A program made the translations under genes and the position numbers. Shown here in pieces: positions 15,801 through 25,076 of a DNA stretch of 64,000 nt (positions are counted from its first letter, which is position 1; each line of letters opens with the position of its first letter). The notes beneath the pieces are model-generated. The model did no database searches and was not told the DNA's origin. It saw only the letters and a list, made by a program, of their open reading frames with translations. The stretch is from Stappia indica. Lineage in GTDB: Bacteria > Pseudomonadota > Alphaproteobacteria > Rhizobiales > Stappiaceae. Where the stretch lies: the NCBI RefSeq assembly GCF_020177335.1, contig NZ_JAIVMG010000004.1, positions 62,001-126,000 of the forward strand. Direction: 5' to 3'.

Positions 15801-17165
15801 TCAGCAATGGGCAAGGACGGCCTCGCTGACAATATCCAGCGCCCGGTCGAGATCCTCACGGGAAATCACCAGGGGCGGCGACAGGGTGAGGACGCATCCC
15901 TGACTGATCTTGAAACTCAGCCCCGCATCGAGGCAACGATAATAGATCGCCTCCGCCAGCGCTGTGCCGGGCGTGCGCGCTGCCCGATCGGTAACGATTT
16001 CCAGCCCGAACATCAACCCGCGTCCGCGCACATCGCCGATGATCGGCGCGCGCGCCTTCAGCTCTTCCATCCGGGCGATGGCATGGGCGCCAAGCGTTGC
16101 CGCGCGCTCCACCAGCCCCTCATCCTCGATGATCTGCAAGGTGGTCAGTGCCGCCCGCGCCGTCACCGGGTTTTTCTCGTGGGTGTAGTGACCGATGGCG
16201 AAATCGCCGGCGACATTCAGCTCCGGCCGGGCGACCACCGCTGCAATCGGCAGGATGCCGCCGCCCAGCGCCTTGCCCATCACCAGAATATCCGGCGTGA
16301 CCTCATCATGTTCGCAGGCGAAATAGCGCCCGGTCTTGCCCAGACCCGTGGGGATCTCGTCGAAGATCAGCAGCGCGCCGCGCTGGGTGCAGGCCTCCCG
16401 CACCGCCTTCCAGAAGCCGGGAGGCGGAACGTAGGGCACCGCGCGCATCGGCTCGGCGATCACCGCCGCCACATCGCCCTCGCGCTCCAGCACATAATCG
16501 ACCATCCCGGCGCAGGCGAGCCCGCAGGTCTCGGGGCCGGCGTGATTGTAGGGGCAGCGATAGCAGGCGAACGGCGCCACATGCTCCGTGCCCGGCAGCA
16601 GCGGCCCGGCAATGCCGGAGCGGAAGGTGTGCTCACCGCCGACGCTGGCGGCGCCGAACCCGGCCCCGTGGAACGCATCCCAGAACGAGATGGTCTTGAA
16701 CCGGCCGGTCGCCGCACGGGCGATCTTCAGCGCCACCTCGTTGGCATCGGACCCGCCAGTGGTGAAGAGACAGCGCGACAGGGTTCCCGGCGCGATGCGA
16801 CCGAGCTTTTCCGCCAGTTCCACCGCCGGCTCGCAGGTAAAGCGGCGCGGCGCGAAGGGCAGTGCATCGATCTGCGCCTTGATCGCCGCCGTCAGACGCG
16901 GGTGGCCATAGCCGATGTGATGAACGCTGTTGCCATGGAAATCCATGAACCGCCGGCCGGCGGTGTCCTCGATCCAGATCCCTTCCGCCTTCGCAATCGC
17001 CGACAGGCACGGCGAGGACAGGCTCTGATGCAGGAAGGCGTCGGCGTCCCGCTCCAGCAGCGCGTCGGTCGGCCCGTGCCGGCTTGCCGCGCGCCAGGCC
17101 TGACGCGCCGCCGAGGTATTGGCCTCCCCTTCCGTGTGCACGGGCGATTCAGGCTCCTGCGTCAT
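15801..17165 (-). CDS. pbfA: PbfA-like (R)-1-hydroxy-2-aminoethylphosphonate ammonia-lyase (class III aminotransferase fold)
   Basis: This 454-residue PLP protein of the class III aminotransferase fold has K298 (in MGKALGGG) for PLP and D269-E270 in LLIFDEIPTGLGKTG. The unusual SVHHIGYGHPR block (80-90) and the CYRCPY block (201-206) fit the lyase subgroup better than ornithine- or GABA-type transaminases. PbfA turns 1-hydroxy-AEP into phosphonoacetaldehyde and ammonia, feeding PhnY and PhnA, which are encoded immediately upstream. GAGGA precedes the ATG at 17165. The call rests on fold, motifs and operon; an ordinary transaminase is the alternative. Confidence 0.78.
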   Translation of the reverse strand: MTQEPESPVHTEGEANTSAARQAWRAASRHGPTDALLERDADAFLHQSLSSPCLSAIAKAEGIWIEDTAGRRFMDFHGNSVHHIGYGHPRLTAAIKAQIDALPFAPRRFTCEPAVELAEKLGRIAPGTLSRCLFTTGGSDANEVALKIARAATGRFKTISFWDAFHGAGFGAASVGGEHTFRSGIAGPLLPGTEHVAPFACYRCPYNHAGPETCGLACAGMVDYVLEREGDVAAVIAEPMRAVPYVPPPGFWKAVREACTQRGALLIFDEIPTGLGKTGRYFACEHDEVTPDILVMGKALGGGILPIAAVVARPELNVAGDFAIGHYTHEKNPVTARAALTTLQIIEDEGLVERAATLGAHAIARMEELKARAPIIGDVRGRGLMFGLEIVTDRAARTPGTALAEAIYYRCLDAGLSFKISQGCVLTLSPPLVISREDLDRALDIVSEAVLAHC

Positions 17166-17230
17166 GCGGGTTTTCCTCGGTGACGACACCCACGCCGGCA
17201 AGGTTCGAGGCCGGCGCGGCAGGCTTCCCC

Positions 17231-18685
17231 CTACCAGGGCAGGGAGAAGGTCTTGATGTTGGTGTAGCTCTTCATCGCCTCGATGACACCTTCCTTGTAG
17301 CCAAGGCCGCTGTCCTTGATGCCGCCGAAGGGCGACATCTCGATGCGGTAGCCCGGCACCTCCCAGATGTTCACCGTGCCGACGTTGAGCCCTTTCACAT
17401 AGGCGGTCGCCCGGTCCATGCGGTTGGTGCAGACCCCCGACGACAGGCCGAAGGCGGTGGAGTTGGAAATACGCATGACCGCCGCATCGTCCCCGGGCAC
17501 CCGCACCACCGGGATCACCGGCCCGAAGGTTTCCTCAAGCACGAGTTCGCTTTCATGCGGCACATGGTCGACCACGATCGGCGGCAGCAGCGCGCCCTGG
17601 CGCCCCGGATGGTAGAGCACCTTTGCGCCGGCTTCGGCGGCCTTGGTCACCCGCGCATCGAACATCGCCGCCGCTTCGGCGTGGACGACCGTGCCCAGAT
17701 CCGTGTTCGCGTCCATCGGATCGCCGAACACCAGCTTGCGCGCCCGCTCCTCGATCATCTCCACCAGCCGGTCGGCGATCTTCTCCTGCGCCAGGATCCG
17801 CTTCACCGCCGTGCAGCGCTGGCCGGAGTTCTTGGTTGCCCCGGCAACCGCCAGATCCGCCGCCCGGGCCAGATCCTCCTCACCCAGATCGTCGAGCACG
17901 ATCAGCGGATCGTTGCCGCCAAGTTCCAGCACCGTGCGCTTGTATCCGGCGGTATCGGCGATCATCTTGCCCACCGGAACGCCGCCGGTGAAGGTGACCA
18001 GCTCAATCTCCGGATTGGTGATCATCTCCGCGCCGATATCCTTCGGCCAGCCGGTGACCACCGACAGCATCTCAGGCGGCAGCCCGGCATCGTAAAGGAT
18101 ATCCGCCAGCATCAACGCGGTGAGCGGCGTCAGTTCCGTCGGCTTGACGACGACGCAATTGTTGGTCGCCACCGCCGGCGCCACCTTGTGCGCCACCATG
18201 TTGAGCGGATGGTTGAACGGGGTGATCGCGGAAATCGCGTTCAGCGGCTCGCGGGTGGTGAAGATCTTGCGCGCCTTGCCATGGGGCGTCAGATCGCAGG
18301 AGTAGACCTCGCCATCGTCGATGATGCACATCTGCGCCGACAGGGTGAAGACGTCATAGGCGCGCCCCACCTCGTAAAGGGAATCCTTCTTGGAAATCCC
18401 CAGCTCCAGGGTGATCGTATCGGACAGCGCCTCCTTGCGCTCCACCAGAAGCTCGGCCGCGCGGAACAGGATCTGTTGCCGCTCGTAGCGCGTCAGGCTC
18501 GGCCGGTAGGCGGCGGCGATGGCGAAGGCCTCGCGCGCATGGGCCGCCGTTCCCGCCGGCACCGTGCCGATCACCTCCCCGGTGAAGGGGTAGCGCACCT
18601 CGATGACATCCTCGGCATCGACCTTGCGCCCGGCGATCCGCATCGGCTCGTGACGCACGCTCAAGCCGCGTTCGCTCATGTTCAT
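17231..18685 (-). CDS. phnY: Phosphonoacetaldehyde dehydrogenase
   Basis: This NAD-dependent aldehyde dehydrogenase of 484 residues oxidises phosphonoacetaldehyde to phosphonoacetate. The catalytic cysteine is C291 in [11 protein letters not shown], the general base is E254 in LELGGND, and N158 is in PFNHP. The protein is full length for the family. It lies between the phosphonoacetate hydrolase gene (34-bp gap upstream) and the PbfA-like gene (65 bp downstream), the standard PhnWAY setting. GAGGAGG sits seven bases before the ATG. Confidence 0.95.
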   Translation of the reverse strand: MNMSERGLSVRHEPMRIAGRKVDAEDVIEVRYPFTGEVIGTVPAGTAAHAREAFAIAAAYRPSLTRYERQQILFRAAELLVERKEALSDTITLELGISKKDSLYEVGRAYDVFTLSAQMCIIDDGEVYSCDLTPHGKARKIFTTREPLNAISAITPFNHPLNMVAHKVAPAVATNNCVVVKPTELTPLTALMLADILYDAGLPPEMLSVVTGWPKDIGAEMITNPEIELVTFTGGVPVGKMIADTAGYKRTVLELGGNDPLIVLDDLGEEDLARAADLAVAGATKNSGQRCTAVKRILAQEKIADRLVEMIEERARKLVFGDPMDANTDLGTVVHAEAAAMFDARVTKAAEAGAKVLYHPGRQGALLPPIVVDHVPHESELVLEETFGPVIPVVRVPGDDAAVMRISNSTAFGLSSGVCTNRMDRATAYVKGLNVGTVNIWEVPGYRIEMSPFGGIKDSGLGYKEGVIEAMKSYTNIKTFSLPW

Positions 18686-18719
18686 GTCGGAACCTCCTCT
18701 GCGTGCCCCGCGCGCCGGG

Positions 18720-19973
18720 TCAGCCCGCCGCCGCCGTCGCCGCCACCTGGAAGGCGTCGAAGTTGCGCAAGTCCGGCTCGTTGCCGAGATCGGGCAGAAC
18801 CCGGTTGACGATGAACGGCACCGCCTGCTCGGTCAGCCCGCCATGGGAACGCAGCGGCTCGTTCAGCGCGGACAGGTCGTGCCGCGAGGCGCTGGTGCCC
18901 AGCGTCTTGTTCTCCGAGGAGATCAGCACCAGATCGCCGATCCGGTCCGCCGGCAGCTCGAAGCGGCGGCAGGCCTCCGCCCGGTCGACCACCAGATCGA
19001 TGCCGTCGATGGCCGACAGCCGGGCGATCAGATCGGCCGCATCCGCCCCGTCCGGCAGATAGGTGGTGGCGAAGGAACCCAGCGCGCCGTGATGGACGAC
19101 GTAGGGGTCGGTGATCGGCAGGATCACCCGCGCCGCGTCCTTGCCGAGCCAGCCGTCGAACAGATCCTGCAGATAGATCACGTCCGGCGCGCCATCGGCG
19201 GTGTGCTTGGGCTTCATGCCATGATCGGCGGTGATGACGATGGCCGCGCCCAGCGCATCCAACTCGGTCAGGTAGCGGTCGAACATCTCGTAGAAGGCAT
19301 TGGCCTCCGGCACGCCCGGCGCATATTTGTGCTGCACGTAGTCGGTGGTCGTCAGATACATGACGTCCGGCTTGAATTCCTTCAAGAGCTTGACGCCGGC
19401 GGCGAAGACGAATTCGGACAGTTCCGCCGAATAGACCTCCGGCACCGGACGGCCGAGCCAGGCGCTGGCATTGTCGATGCCATGCTCAGCCTTGGTGGTC
19501 GTGGCCGATTTCTCCGAGGAAAAGCAGATCGCCCGCCCCTCGTCGAAGGCAAGGCCGGAGCCGAGCAGCGCCCGCAGCTTGTCCTTGGCGGTCACCACGG
19601 CGACCCGGCAGCCAGCATCGTAGAAACCCTTGAACACGGTCGGCGCGCGCAGGAAGCGCGGATCGTTCATCATCACCTCTTCGCCGGTTTCCGGCTCATA
19701 GAGGTAGTTGCCGCAGATGCCATGCACCGCCGGCGGCCGGCCGGTGGCAATCGACAGGTTGTTCGGGTTGGTGAAGCTCGGGATCACCGAATGGGCGGTG
19801 CGCACGGTCCCGGTCTCGCGGATCCGCTTCAAGGTCGGCATCAGGCCGGCGGCGATGGCCTCGTCGAGATAGGCCGGCTCGCAGCCATCGAGACAGATGG
19901 CGATGGCCGGCACCTTCGGGCGCGGATAGGCGCGGCCGTTGACCTGGACGGGGAACTTGGTGATCTGGTTCAT
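18720..19973 (-). CDS. phnA: Phosphonoacetate hydrolase
   Basis: This two-zinc enzyme of the alkaline phosphatase superfamily (417 residues) cleaves phosphonoacetate to acetate and phosphate. All expected ligands and the nucleophile are present: D29, T68 (nucleophile, in SFTNPNN), D211, H215, D250, H251 and H377. This numbering coincides with what I recall for the Sinorhizobium meliloti enzyme, so there are no net gaps. It is the C-P bond-breaking step of the AEP degradation pathway encoded here. No strong Shine-Dalgarno precedes the ATG; it follows phnW by 36 bp. Confidence 0.97.
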   Translation of the reverse strand: MNQITKFPVQVNGRAYPRPKVPAIAICLDGCEPAYLDEAIAAGLMPTLKRIRETGTVRTAHSVIPSFTNPNNLSIATGRPPAVHGICGNYLYEPETGEEVMMNDPRFLRAPTVFKGFYDAGCRVAVVTAKDKLRALLGSGLAFDEGRAICFSSEKSATTTKAEHGIDNASAWLGRPVPEVYSAELSEFVFAAGVKLLKEFKPDVMYLTTTDYVQHKYAPGVPEANAFYEMFDRYLTELDALGAAIVITADHGMKPKHTADGAPDVIYLQDLFDGWLGKDAARVILPITDPYVVHHGALGSFATTYLPDGADAADLIARLSAIDGIDLVVDRAEACRRFELPADRIGDLVLISSENKTLGTSASRHDLSALNEPLRSHGGLTEQAVPFIVNRVLPDLGNEPDLRNFDAFQVAATAAAG

Positions 19974-20009
19974 CGGATGGACTTCGCTTTGTTCGAAAGG
20001 ATGGGGCGC

Positions 20010-21203
20010 TCAGGCAACGAGCTTGGTGCGTTCTTCAAGGGCGATGGTCGGCGGCACGGCGCTGGACACGCCCATTTCGGCCAGGCACTCGGCGACGGCG
20101 GCGACGACCTTGCGCATCACCGGCGGATCCATCCGGCCGATGCAGCCGACGCGGAAGCTTTCCACCACCGTCAGCTTGCCGGGATAGATGATGAAGCCCT
20201 TGGCCTTCATCCGCGCGTAGAAGTCGGCAAAGCCGAAGGCCGGGTCGGCCGGGGTGAAGAAGGTGACGATGATCGGCGACAGCCAGCGCTCGCTGAGCAG
20301 GGTCTCGAAGCCGAGCCCGCGCATGCCCTCCACCAGCGTATCGCGATTGGCGGTGTAGCGGGCCAGACGTCCGGCCACCCCGCCTTCCTCACGGTGCTGG
20401 CGCAGCGCCTCGATGAAAGCGGCGACCACATGGGTCGGCGGGGTAAAGCGCCACTGGCCGGTCTTTTCCATATGCACCCATTGGGCATGAACATCGAGGC
20501 TGAGCGAGGAGCTGACGCCCTTGGCCTCTTCCAGCGCGCTTCTACGGGCGATGACGAAGCCGAAGCCCGGCACGCCCTCGATGCATTTGTTGGCCGAGGA
20601 CACCATCGCCTCGAAGGCGATCTCGCCCACCTCCAGCGGCACCGCGCCGAAGGCGCTCATGCTGTCGACCAGGAGCTTGCGCCCATGCGCGGCCACCGTA
20701 TCGGCGATTTCCCTGACCGGATTGAGAATGCCGGAACTGGTTTCGCAATGAACGACGATCACATGGGTGATGGCCGGATCGGCCTCCAGCGCCCGGGCGA
20801 CCTCCTCTCCGCGCGGCGGCAGATAGTCGCCCTTGTCGATCACCGCATAGGCGCGTCCCAGATAGTCCAGCGTCTGGGCGGTGCGCTGGCCATAGGCACC
20901 GTTGATCAGCACCAAGGCCTTGCCATCGCGCGGCAGGAAGCTGCCGAGCATCGCCTCCACCGCGAAGGTGCCGCTGCCCTGCACCGGCACGCAGTCGTAA
21001 TCCTCGCCGCCCGGCCCGATCAGCGCCAGCAACTCGCGGCGGAGCTGCGCCGTCATGGCGCGGAAGTCATCGTCCCAGGAGCCCCAGTCGCGCAGCATGG
21101 CCTTCTTCACCTCGTGCGAGGTGGTGAGGGGACCGGGCGTCAGCAGGTAAGGTTCGCCGCACAGCGGCGCGGGCAGGACGGCCTGCGAGCAATCAGTCGA
21201 CAT
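20010..21203 (-). CDS. phnW: 2-aminoethylphosphonate:pyruvate transaminase (degradation operon copy)
   Basis: This PLP transaminase of 397 residues has K206 in [11 protein letters not shown] and D180 in [10 protein letters not shown]. It should convert AEP plus pyruvate to phosphonoacetaldehyde plus alanine, the first step of the phnW-phnA-phnY-pbfA operon it heads. It clearly resembles the copy at 9952-11061 but diverges in the C-terminal half and has a 16-residue N-terminal extension. ATG at 21203 follows GGAGG. An AT-rich operator-like region lies 165-200 bp upstream. Confidence 0.95.
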   Translation of the reverse strand: MSTDCSQAVLPAPLCGEPYLLTPGPLTTSHEVKKAMLRDWGSWDDDFRAMTAQLRRELLALIGPGGEDYDCVPVQGSGTFAVEAMLGSFLPRDGKALVLINGAYGQRTAQTLDYLGRAYAVIDKGDYLPPRGEEVARALEADPAITHVIVVHCETSSGILNPVREIADTVAAHGRKLLVDSMSAFGAVPLEVGEIAFEAMVSSANKCIEGVPGFGFVIARRSALEEAKGVSSSLSLDVHAQWVHMEKTGQWRFTPPTHVVAAFIEALRQHREEGGVAGRLARYTANRDTLVEGMRGLGFETLLSERWLSPIIVTFFTPADPAFGFADFYARMKAKGFIIYPGKLTVVESFRVGCIGRMDPPVMRKVVAAVAECLAEMGVSSAVPPTIALEERTKLVA

Positions 21204-21365
21204 CGGATCAAAGCCTCCAGGCAAAAGGGATCGGCCGGGACCTGTTCGGCAGCCGCCAGCTAAGGCACCCAAGGCGCCCGCACGGCCCGTACCCGTCCGG
21301 TCCAGACGCCGCCCAATCGGGCGACCCCTGTTGACCGCCCGATGATGCGAGGAAGCGAAATATTT

Positions 21366-21400
21366 GTAAAATCGCTATTTCAAATGGATTTGAACGATTT
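21366..21400. promoter_or_regulatory. AT-rich dyad upstream of phnW; candidate phosphonate-regulator operator
   Basis: AAAATCGCTATTTC (21368-21381) runs into the perfect dyad TTCAAAT-GG-ATTTGAA (21379-21394), closed by CGATTT at 21395-21400 that mirrors the initial AAATCG. A closely related motif (CAAATCGCTAATTTC) lies at 27508-27522 upstream of the AEP transporter operon, on the same strand and at a similar distance from its start codon. The LysR protein at 27622 is the obvious candidate binder. Confidence 0.55.
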
Positions 21401-21439
21401 CACTTATACATAAAATCCGGCCGTCGCGGACCCGCGAGG

Positions 21440-23104
21440 TCAGCCCTCGGCGACCGCCAGCCGGCTTTCCAGAAGGTCGCCGCTCTGGCTGAGGATCGGG
21501 TAGGCGATGGTGGCGATCAGCGAGTTGATCTGCTTGTAATGGCGGATCGTTTCCAGATGGATTTCACTGGTCTCGATGGCATTGATGCTGCCCTCGCGCA
21601 GGCGTTTCAGGTGCCGGGCGCTGCTGTCCCGCTCCAGTTGCCGCAGCCGGTCCTTTTCCTCCACCAGCTGCCGCGCGGTCTCCCGGTCGCCGGAAACCAG
21701 CAGATTGAGCGCCAGTTGCAGGTTGGACAAGACCCGCTGATGCAGGTCGGTCAGCTCCCGCCAGCCATCCTCGGAGAACGCCAGCCGCCGGTCCCGCCGC
21801 TTTTCCGCCAGCGCCAGGAGGTCCTTGACGATGATATCGCCCACATGCTCCAGGCTGATCGCATGGCCGGTCAGCTCGAAGCAACGCTGCGCGTCGGCCT
21901 GATCGAGGCGGGAGCGGGCCAGTTCCGTGAGATAGGTCTTGATCTCCGCCTGCGCCCGGTCGAGGTCGTCATCCAGCGCCCGGGTGCGGGCGATCAGCGG
22001 CGCCGAGCCGCTCTCATAAAGCTCCATCACCGGCGCCAGCATCCGCTGCACTGTCTCGCCCATGCCCAGCAACTCGCGGGTCGCGCCGGCAATCGCCAGA
22101 TGCGGCACCTTGAGGGCGCCGCGGTCGAGCGCGCTGATGCGGGTCTCCGGCAGCTCTTCCTTTTCCGCCGCTGCCAGGCCGATCACCCCTTCGATGACCC
22201 GGGCCATCGGGTGACAGAGCGGCAGGCCAATCAGCAACAGGGTTGCGTTGAACAGGAGATGGGCGTTGACGATCTGCGCTGCGGCACTCGCGCCGAGCAG
22301 GTCGAGCGGCGGCGCCACGGTGACGAGCAGGAAGAGGGCCGCCAGCGAACCGCCGCCACGAAACACCATGTTGCCGATGACGATGCGCCGCGCCTCGATC
22401 GACGCGCCCCGGGTCAGCCCGAGGGCGATCAGCCCACCGCCGAAATTGGCGCCCAACGCCAGCGCGATGCCCAGATCGGCGGGCAACACGTTCTGCGCCG
22501 CCAGCGTCATGAACAGGAGGATCGCCCCGACGCTGGAATGCACCGCCCAGGTGAACAGCGCGCCGAGCAGGAAAGCGGTCAGGAAGTCGCCCGACAGATA
22601 GTCGACCACGAGGGCGAAGAAGGTGCCTTCGCGCAAGGGCGCCGTCGCCTCGCCCATCAACCGCAGGGACAACAGGATCAGGGCGATACCGACGAGAATG
22701 CGGCCGCTCTGGCGCTGTTCGCGGCTGCGTCCGTTGAGAAACAGCGCACCGCCGACGACCAGACAGATCGGCATCAGCCAGGAGATGTCATAAGCCAGAA
22801 TGCGCACCACCAGCGCCGAGCCGAGATCCGCCCCCAGCATCAACGACAGCCCCACCGGCAAGCCCAGCAGGCCGCTGGCGGCGAAGCCGGCGCCCAGAAC
22901 CGCCACGGCGGTGGAGCTTTGCAGCACCACGGCGGCGATGGTTCCACTGGCGGCCGCCTTCACCGCGCCAGTGCGGGCCCGGCCGATGGCCCGGCGCAAT
23001 CCAGCCCCGTGTGCCCGCTCCACTCCGGTCCGCACCATCCGGACCGCGAAGAGCAGCAACGTAACGGCACCCGCCAAATGCAGCAGCATCAACGATACGG
23101 TCAT
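21440..23104 (-). CDS. Na/Pi-cotransporter-family protein with C-terminal PhoU-like domain
   Basis: This 554-residue protein has an N-terminal membrane half with the paired QSS-type repeats of the NptA/YjbB family (LQSSTAVAV near residue 62; VHSSVGAIL in the second repeat, where Q is replaced by H) and a helical PhoU-like C-terminal region from about 340. Bacterial members can export phosphate. Its position between the AEP transporter and the phnW operon suggests it disposes of phosphate released by phosphonoacetate hydrolase when AEP is used for carbon or nitrogen. That role is inference. AAGGA precedes the ATG. Confidence 0.85.
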   Translation of the reverse strand: MTVSLMLLHLAGAVTLLLFAVRMVRTGVERAHGAGLRRAIGRARTGAVKAAASGTIAAVVLQSSTAVAVLGAGFAASGLLGLPVGLSLMLGADLGSALVVRILAYDISWLMPICLVVGGALFLNGRSREQRQSGRILVGIALILLSLRLMGEATAPLREGTFFALVVDYLSGDFLTAFLLGALFTWAVHSSVGAILLFMTLAAQNVLPADLGIALALGANFGGGLIALGLTRGASIEARRIVIGNMVFRGGGSLAALFLLVTVAPPLDLLGASAAAQIVNAHLLFNATLLLIGLPLCHPMARVIEGVIGLAAAEKEELPETRISALDRGALKVPHLAIAGATRELLGMGETVQRMLAPVMELYESGSAPLIARTRALDDDLDRAQAEIKTYLTELARSRLDQADAQRCFELTGHAISLEHVGDIIVKDLLALAEKRRDRRLAFSEDGWRELTDLHQRVLSNLQLALNLLVSGDRETARQLVEEKDRLRQLERDSSARHLKRLREGSINAIETSEIHLETIRHYKQINSLIATIAYPILSQSGDLLESRLAVAEG

Positions 23105-23369
23105 GTTTCTGTCCTTCTTGCTTCAACCGCCGACCCGGGAATCGCCACGCCCCCGCCGCGCGGGTCGCGGGCAGGTTTCTCCGGTCGAATCGTCCAATAT
23201 CACCCAGGATTGCGGTGGCTTTGCGACCTCCCGGGGCACTACACCCCGCCGGTCCGCGAAACCGGTGACACGCCCGCATGGGCGACCCTAACCGCTACAT
23301 ATGACAATCGGATCGGCCTTCCGCCGATCTGCCGCGCGCACCCACCTCGCAGATGCGCGCGGCGCTACT

Positions 23370-25076
23370 CTAGTGCCCGTCCCGCCGGCGCCAGACACTG
23401 GTTCGGCGCAGCAGGGAGCCGGTCGCCACCACCTGAACGAGCTTCACGCACACCGACGTCAGCACGATCATGATGGCCATCGCCGCCGCCGGCGCCTGAT
23501 CGCCGACGTCATCCATGTTCAGGACGGCGATGGAGGCCAGTTTCGTATCCGGCGCATACAGGAACACCGCCGCCGAGACGGTCGTCATCGCATTCAGGAA
23601 AAGATAGATCGCCACGTCGATAATCAAGGGCAGGCAGATCGGCACATGCACCCGCCACATGGTCTTGTAGGCCGGCACCTTGAGCGAGGCGGAGACCGCT
23701 TCGAACTCCCGATCCACCTGCTTCAGCGCGGTGACGAAGGACAGGTGCGAGACCGTGTAGAAATGCACCACCGTCGACAGCACCAGGATCGCCATCGTGC
23801 CGTAGAACCCGCTCAGCGGATTGAGCGGATTGGAGAAGAAGAACACATAGGCAAGACCCAGCACCAGGCCGGGCACCGCCATCGGGATCATCGCCAGCAT
23901 GTGCAGCAGACCGCGGGCAAACGGCAGCCCGTCCGACTTCTCGACGAAATAGGCGCCGAGGAAGATCACGCTGGTGCCGATCACCGCCGTCCAGGCGGCC
24001 ATTTCCAGCGAATTGGTGAAGGAGGCCCAGCCGTTCGGGTCGATGGCGTTGAAGTCGTAATGCACCAGCGACAGGGTCAGATTGTACGGCCAGTAGGTCA
24101 CCAGCGAGGCGAACACCGCCGTGCCGATGATGCCAATCAGGAACACCGCGACCAGCGAGCAAAAGGCGAGGAAGGCCCGGTCGCGGGTCTTGTTCGGCAC
24201 CGGCACGTAAGGCACCGCCCGCGCCGAAAGCTGCGCCACCTGCTTGCGCCGCACGATCCGGTCGACGGAAAACGAGATGATCGCGGGGAACAGGAGGATC
24301 AGGCCGACGACGGCGCCCATGGAAAAGCTCTGCTGGCCGACCACCTGCTTGTAGATATCCGTCGCCAGAACATTGAAGTTGCCGCCAATCACCTTGGGCA
24401 CGCCGAAATCGGTGATCGTCAGGGTGAAGACGACGAAGCCGGCGCTGATCAGCCCGTAGCGCGCGCCGGGAATGGTGATGGTCCAGAACGCCCGCCAGCG
24501 CGAGGTGCCCATCGCCTCCGCCGCCTCGTAGAGCCGCGCATCGGCGGTCGACAGCGCCGTTACCATGATCATCAGCACATGGGGAAACACATAGAAGGTG
24601 ATGCCGAGCACGATGCCGATCGGCCCGTAGATCGAGTTGCCGAACAACAGCCCCTTGATCATCCCCTGATTGCCGAACAGATAGATCAGCGCAATCGCCG
24701 ACAGCAGCGACGGCGCCAGGATCGGGATCATGGCAATCGCCCGGAACAGGCCGCGCCCGGGCATGCAGGTCCGGGTCAGCGCATAGGCGTAGCCGAAGGC
24801 GAGAAGACAGGCGAGAACCGTGACCACCAGGGCGATCTCGACCGAGTTGAAGATCGACTGGATCAACCCGGCGGACGAGAAGTACTTGGCGAAGTTGGCG
24901 AGCCCGACATAGGCGCCGAAGTCATCCTGTAGGCTCTTGATGAAGATCGTCGCCAGCGGCGCGGCGACGAAGACGATGAGCAGCCCGACGCCCGCCAGCA
25001 GTCCCAGCGTCGACACCAGACGGCCGCCGTCGATCGGCGCCCGCCCGGCAAAAGCGGTGCTGTCGGCTGCGCTCAT
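23370..25076 (-). CDS. 2-aminoethylphosphonate-type ABC transporter, fused two-domain permease
   Basis: This 568-residue inner-membrane protein contains two permease domains in tandem, each with about six helices and an EAA-type cytoplasmic loop (EAAEAMGTSRWRAFWTITIP around 195 and EAVSASLKVPAYKTMWRVHVP near 460). Fused permeases of this type occur in putative AEP importers (PhnU2 group) and in Fe(III) FbpB-type systems; the neighbouring phosphonate genes favour AEP. Its ATG overlaps the ATPase stop by four bases (ATGA), so the two are coupled. Confidence 0.87.
   Translation of the reverse strand: MSAADSTAFAGRAPIDGGRLVSTLGLLAGVGLLIVFVAAPLATIFIKSLQDDFGAYVGLANFAKYFSSAGLIQSIFNSVEIALVVTVLACLLAFGYAYALTRTCMPGRGLFRAIAMIPILAPSLLSAIALIYLFGNQGMIKGLLFGNSIYGPIGIVLGITFYVFPHVLMIMVTALSTADARLYEAAEAMGTSRWRAFWTITIPGARYGLISAGFVVFTLTITDFGVPKVIGGNFNVLATDIYKQVVGQQSFSMGAVVGLILLFPAIISFSVDRIVRRKQVAQLSARAVPYVPVPNKTRDRAFLAFCSLVAVFLIGIIGTAVFASLVTYWPYNLTLSLVHYDFNAIDPNGWASFTNSLEMAAWTAVIGTSVIFLGAYFVEKSDGLPFARGLLHMLAMIPMAVPGLVLGLAYVFFFSNPLNPLSGFYGTMAILVLSTVVHFYTVSHLSFVTALKQVDREFEAVSASLKVPAYKTMWRVHVPICLPLIIDVAIYLFLNAMTTVSAAVFLYAPDTKLASIAVLNMDDVGDQAPAAAMAIMIVLTSVCVKLVQVVATGSLLRRTSVWRRRDGH

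Noticed and set aside
13979-17165. A biosynthetic cluster for fosfomycin- or phosphinothricin-like antibiotics
   Set aside because: PEP mutase and an oxygenase are present, but there are no methyltransferase, ligase or other tailoring genes, and AEP transaminase is the next step, so AEP is the more likely product.
18678-21263. An 861-codon open frame on the plus strand
   Set aside because: It is antisense to phnY, phnA and phnW, which are certain genes with all catalytic residues.
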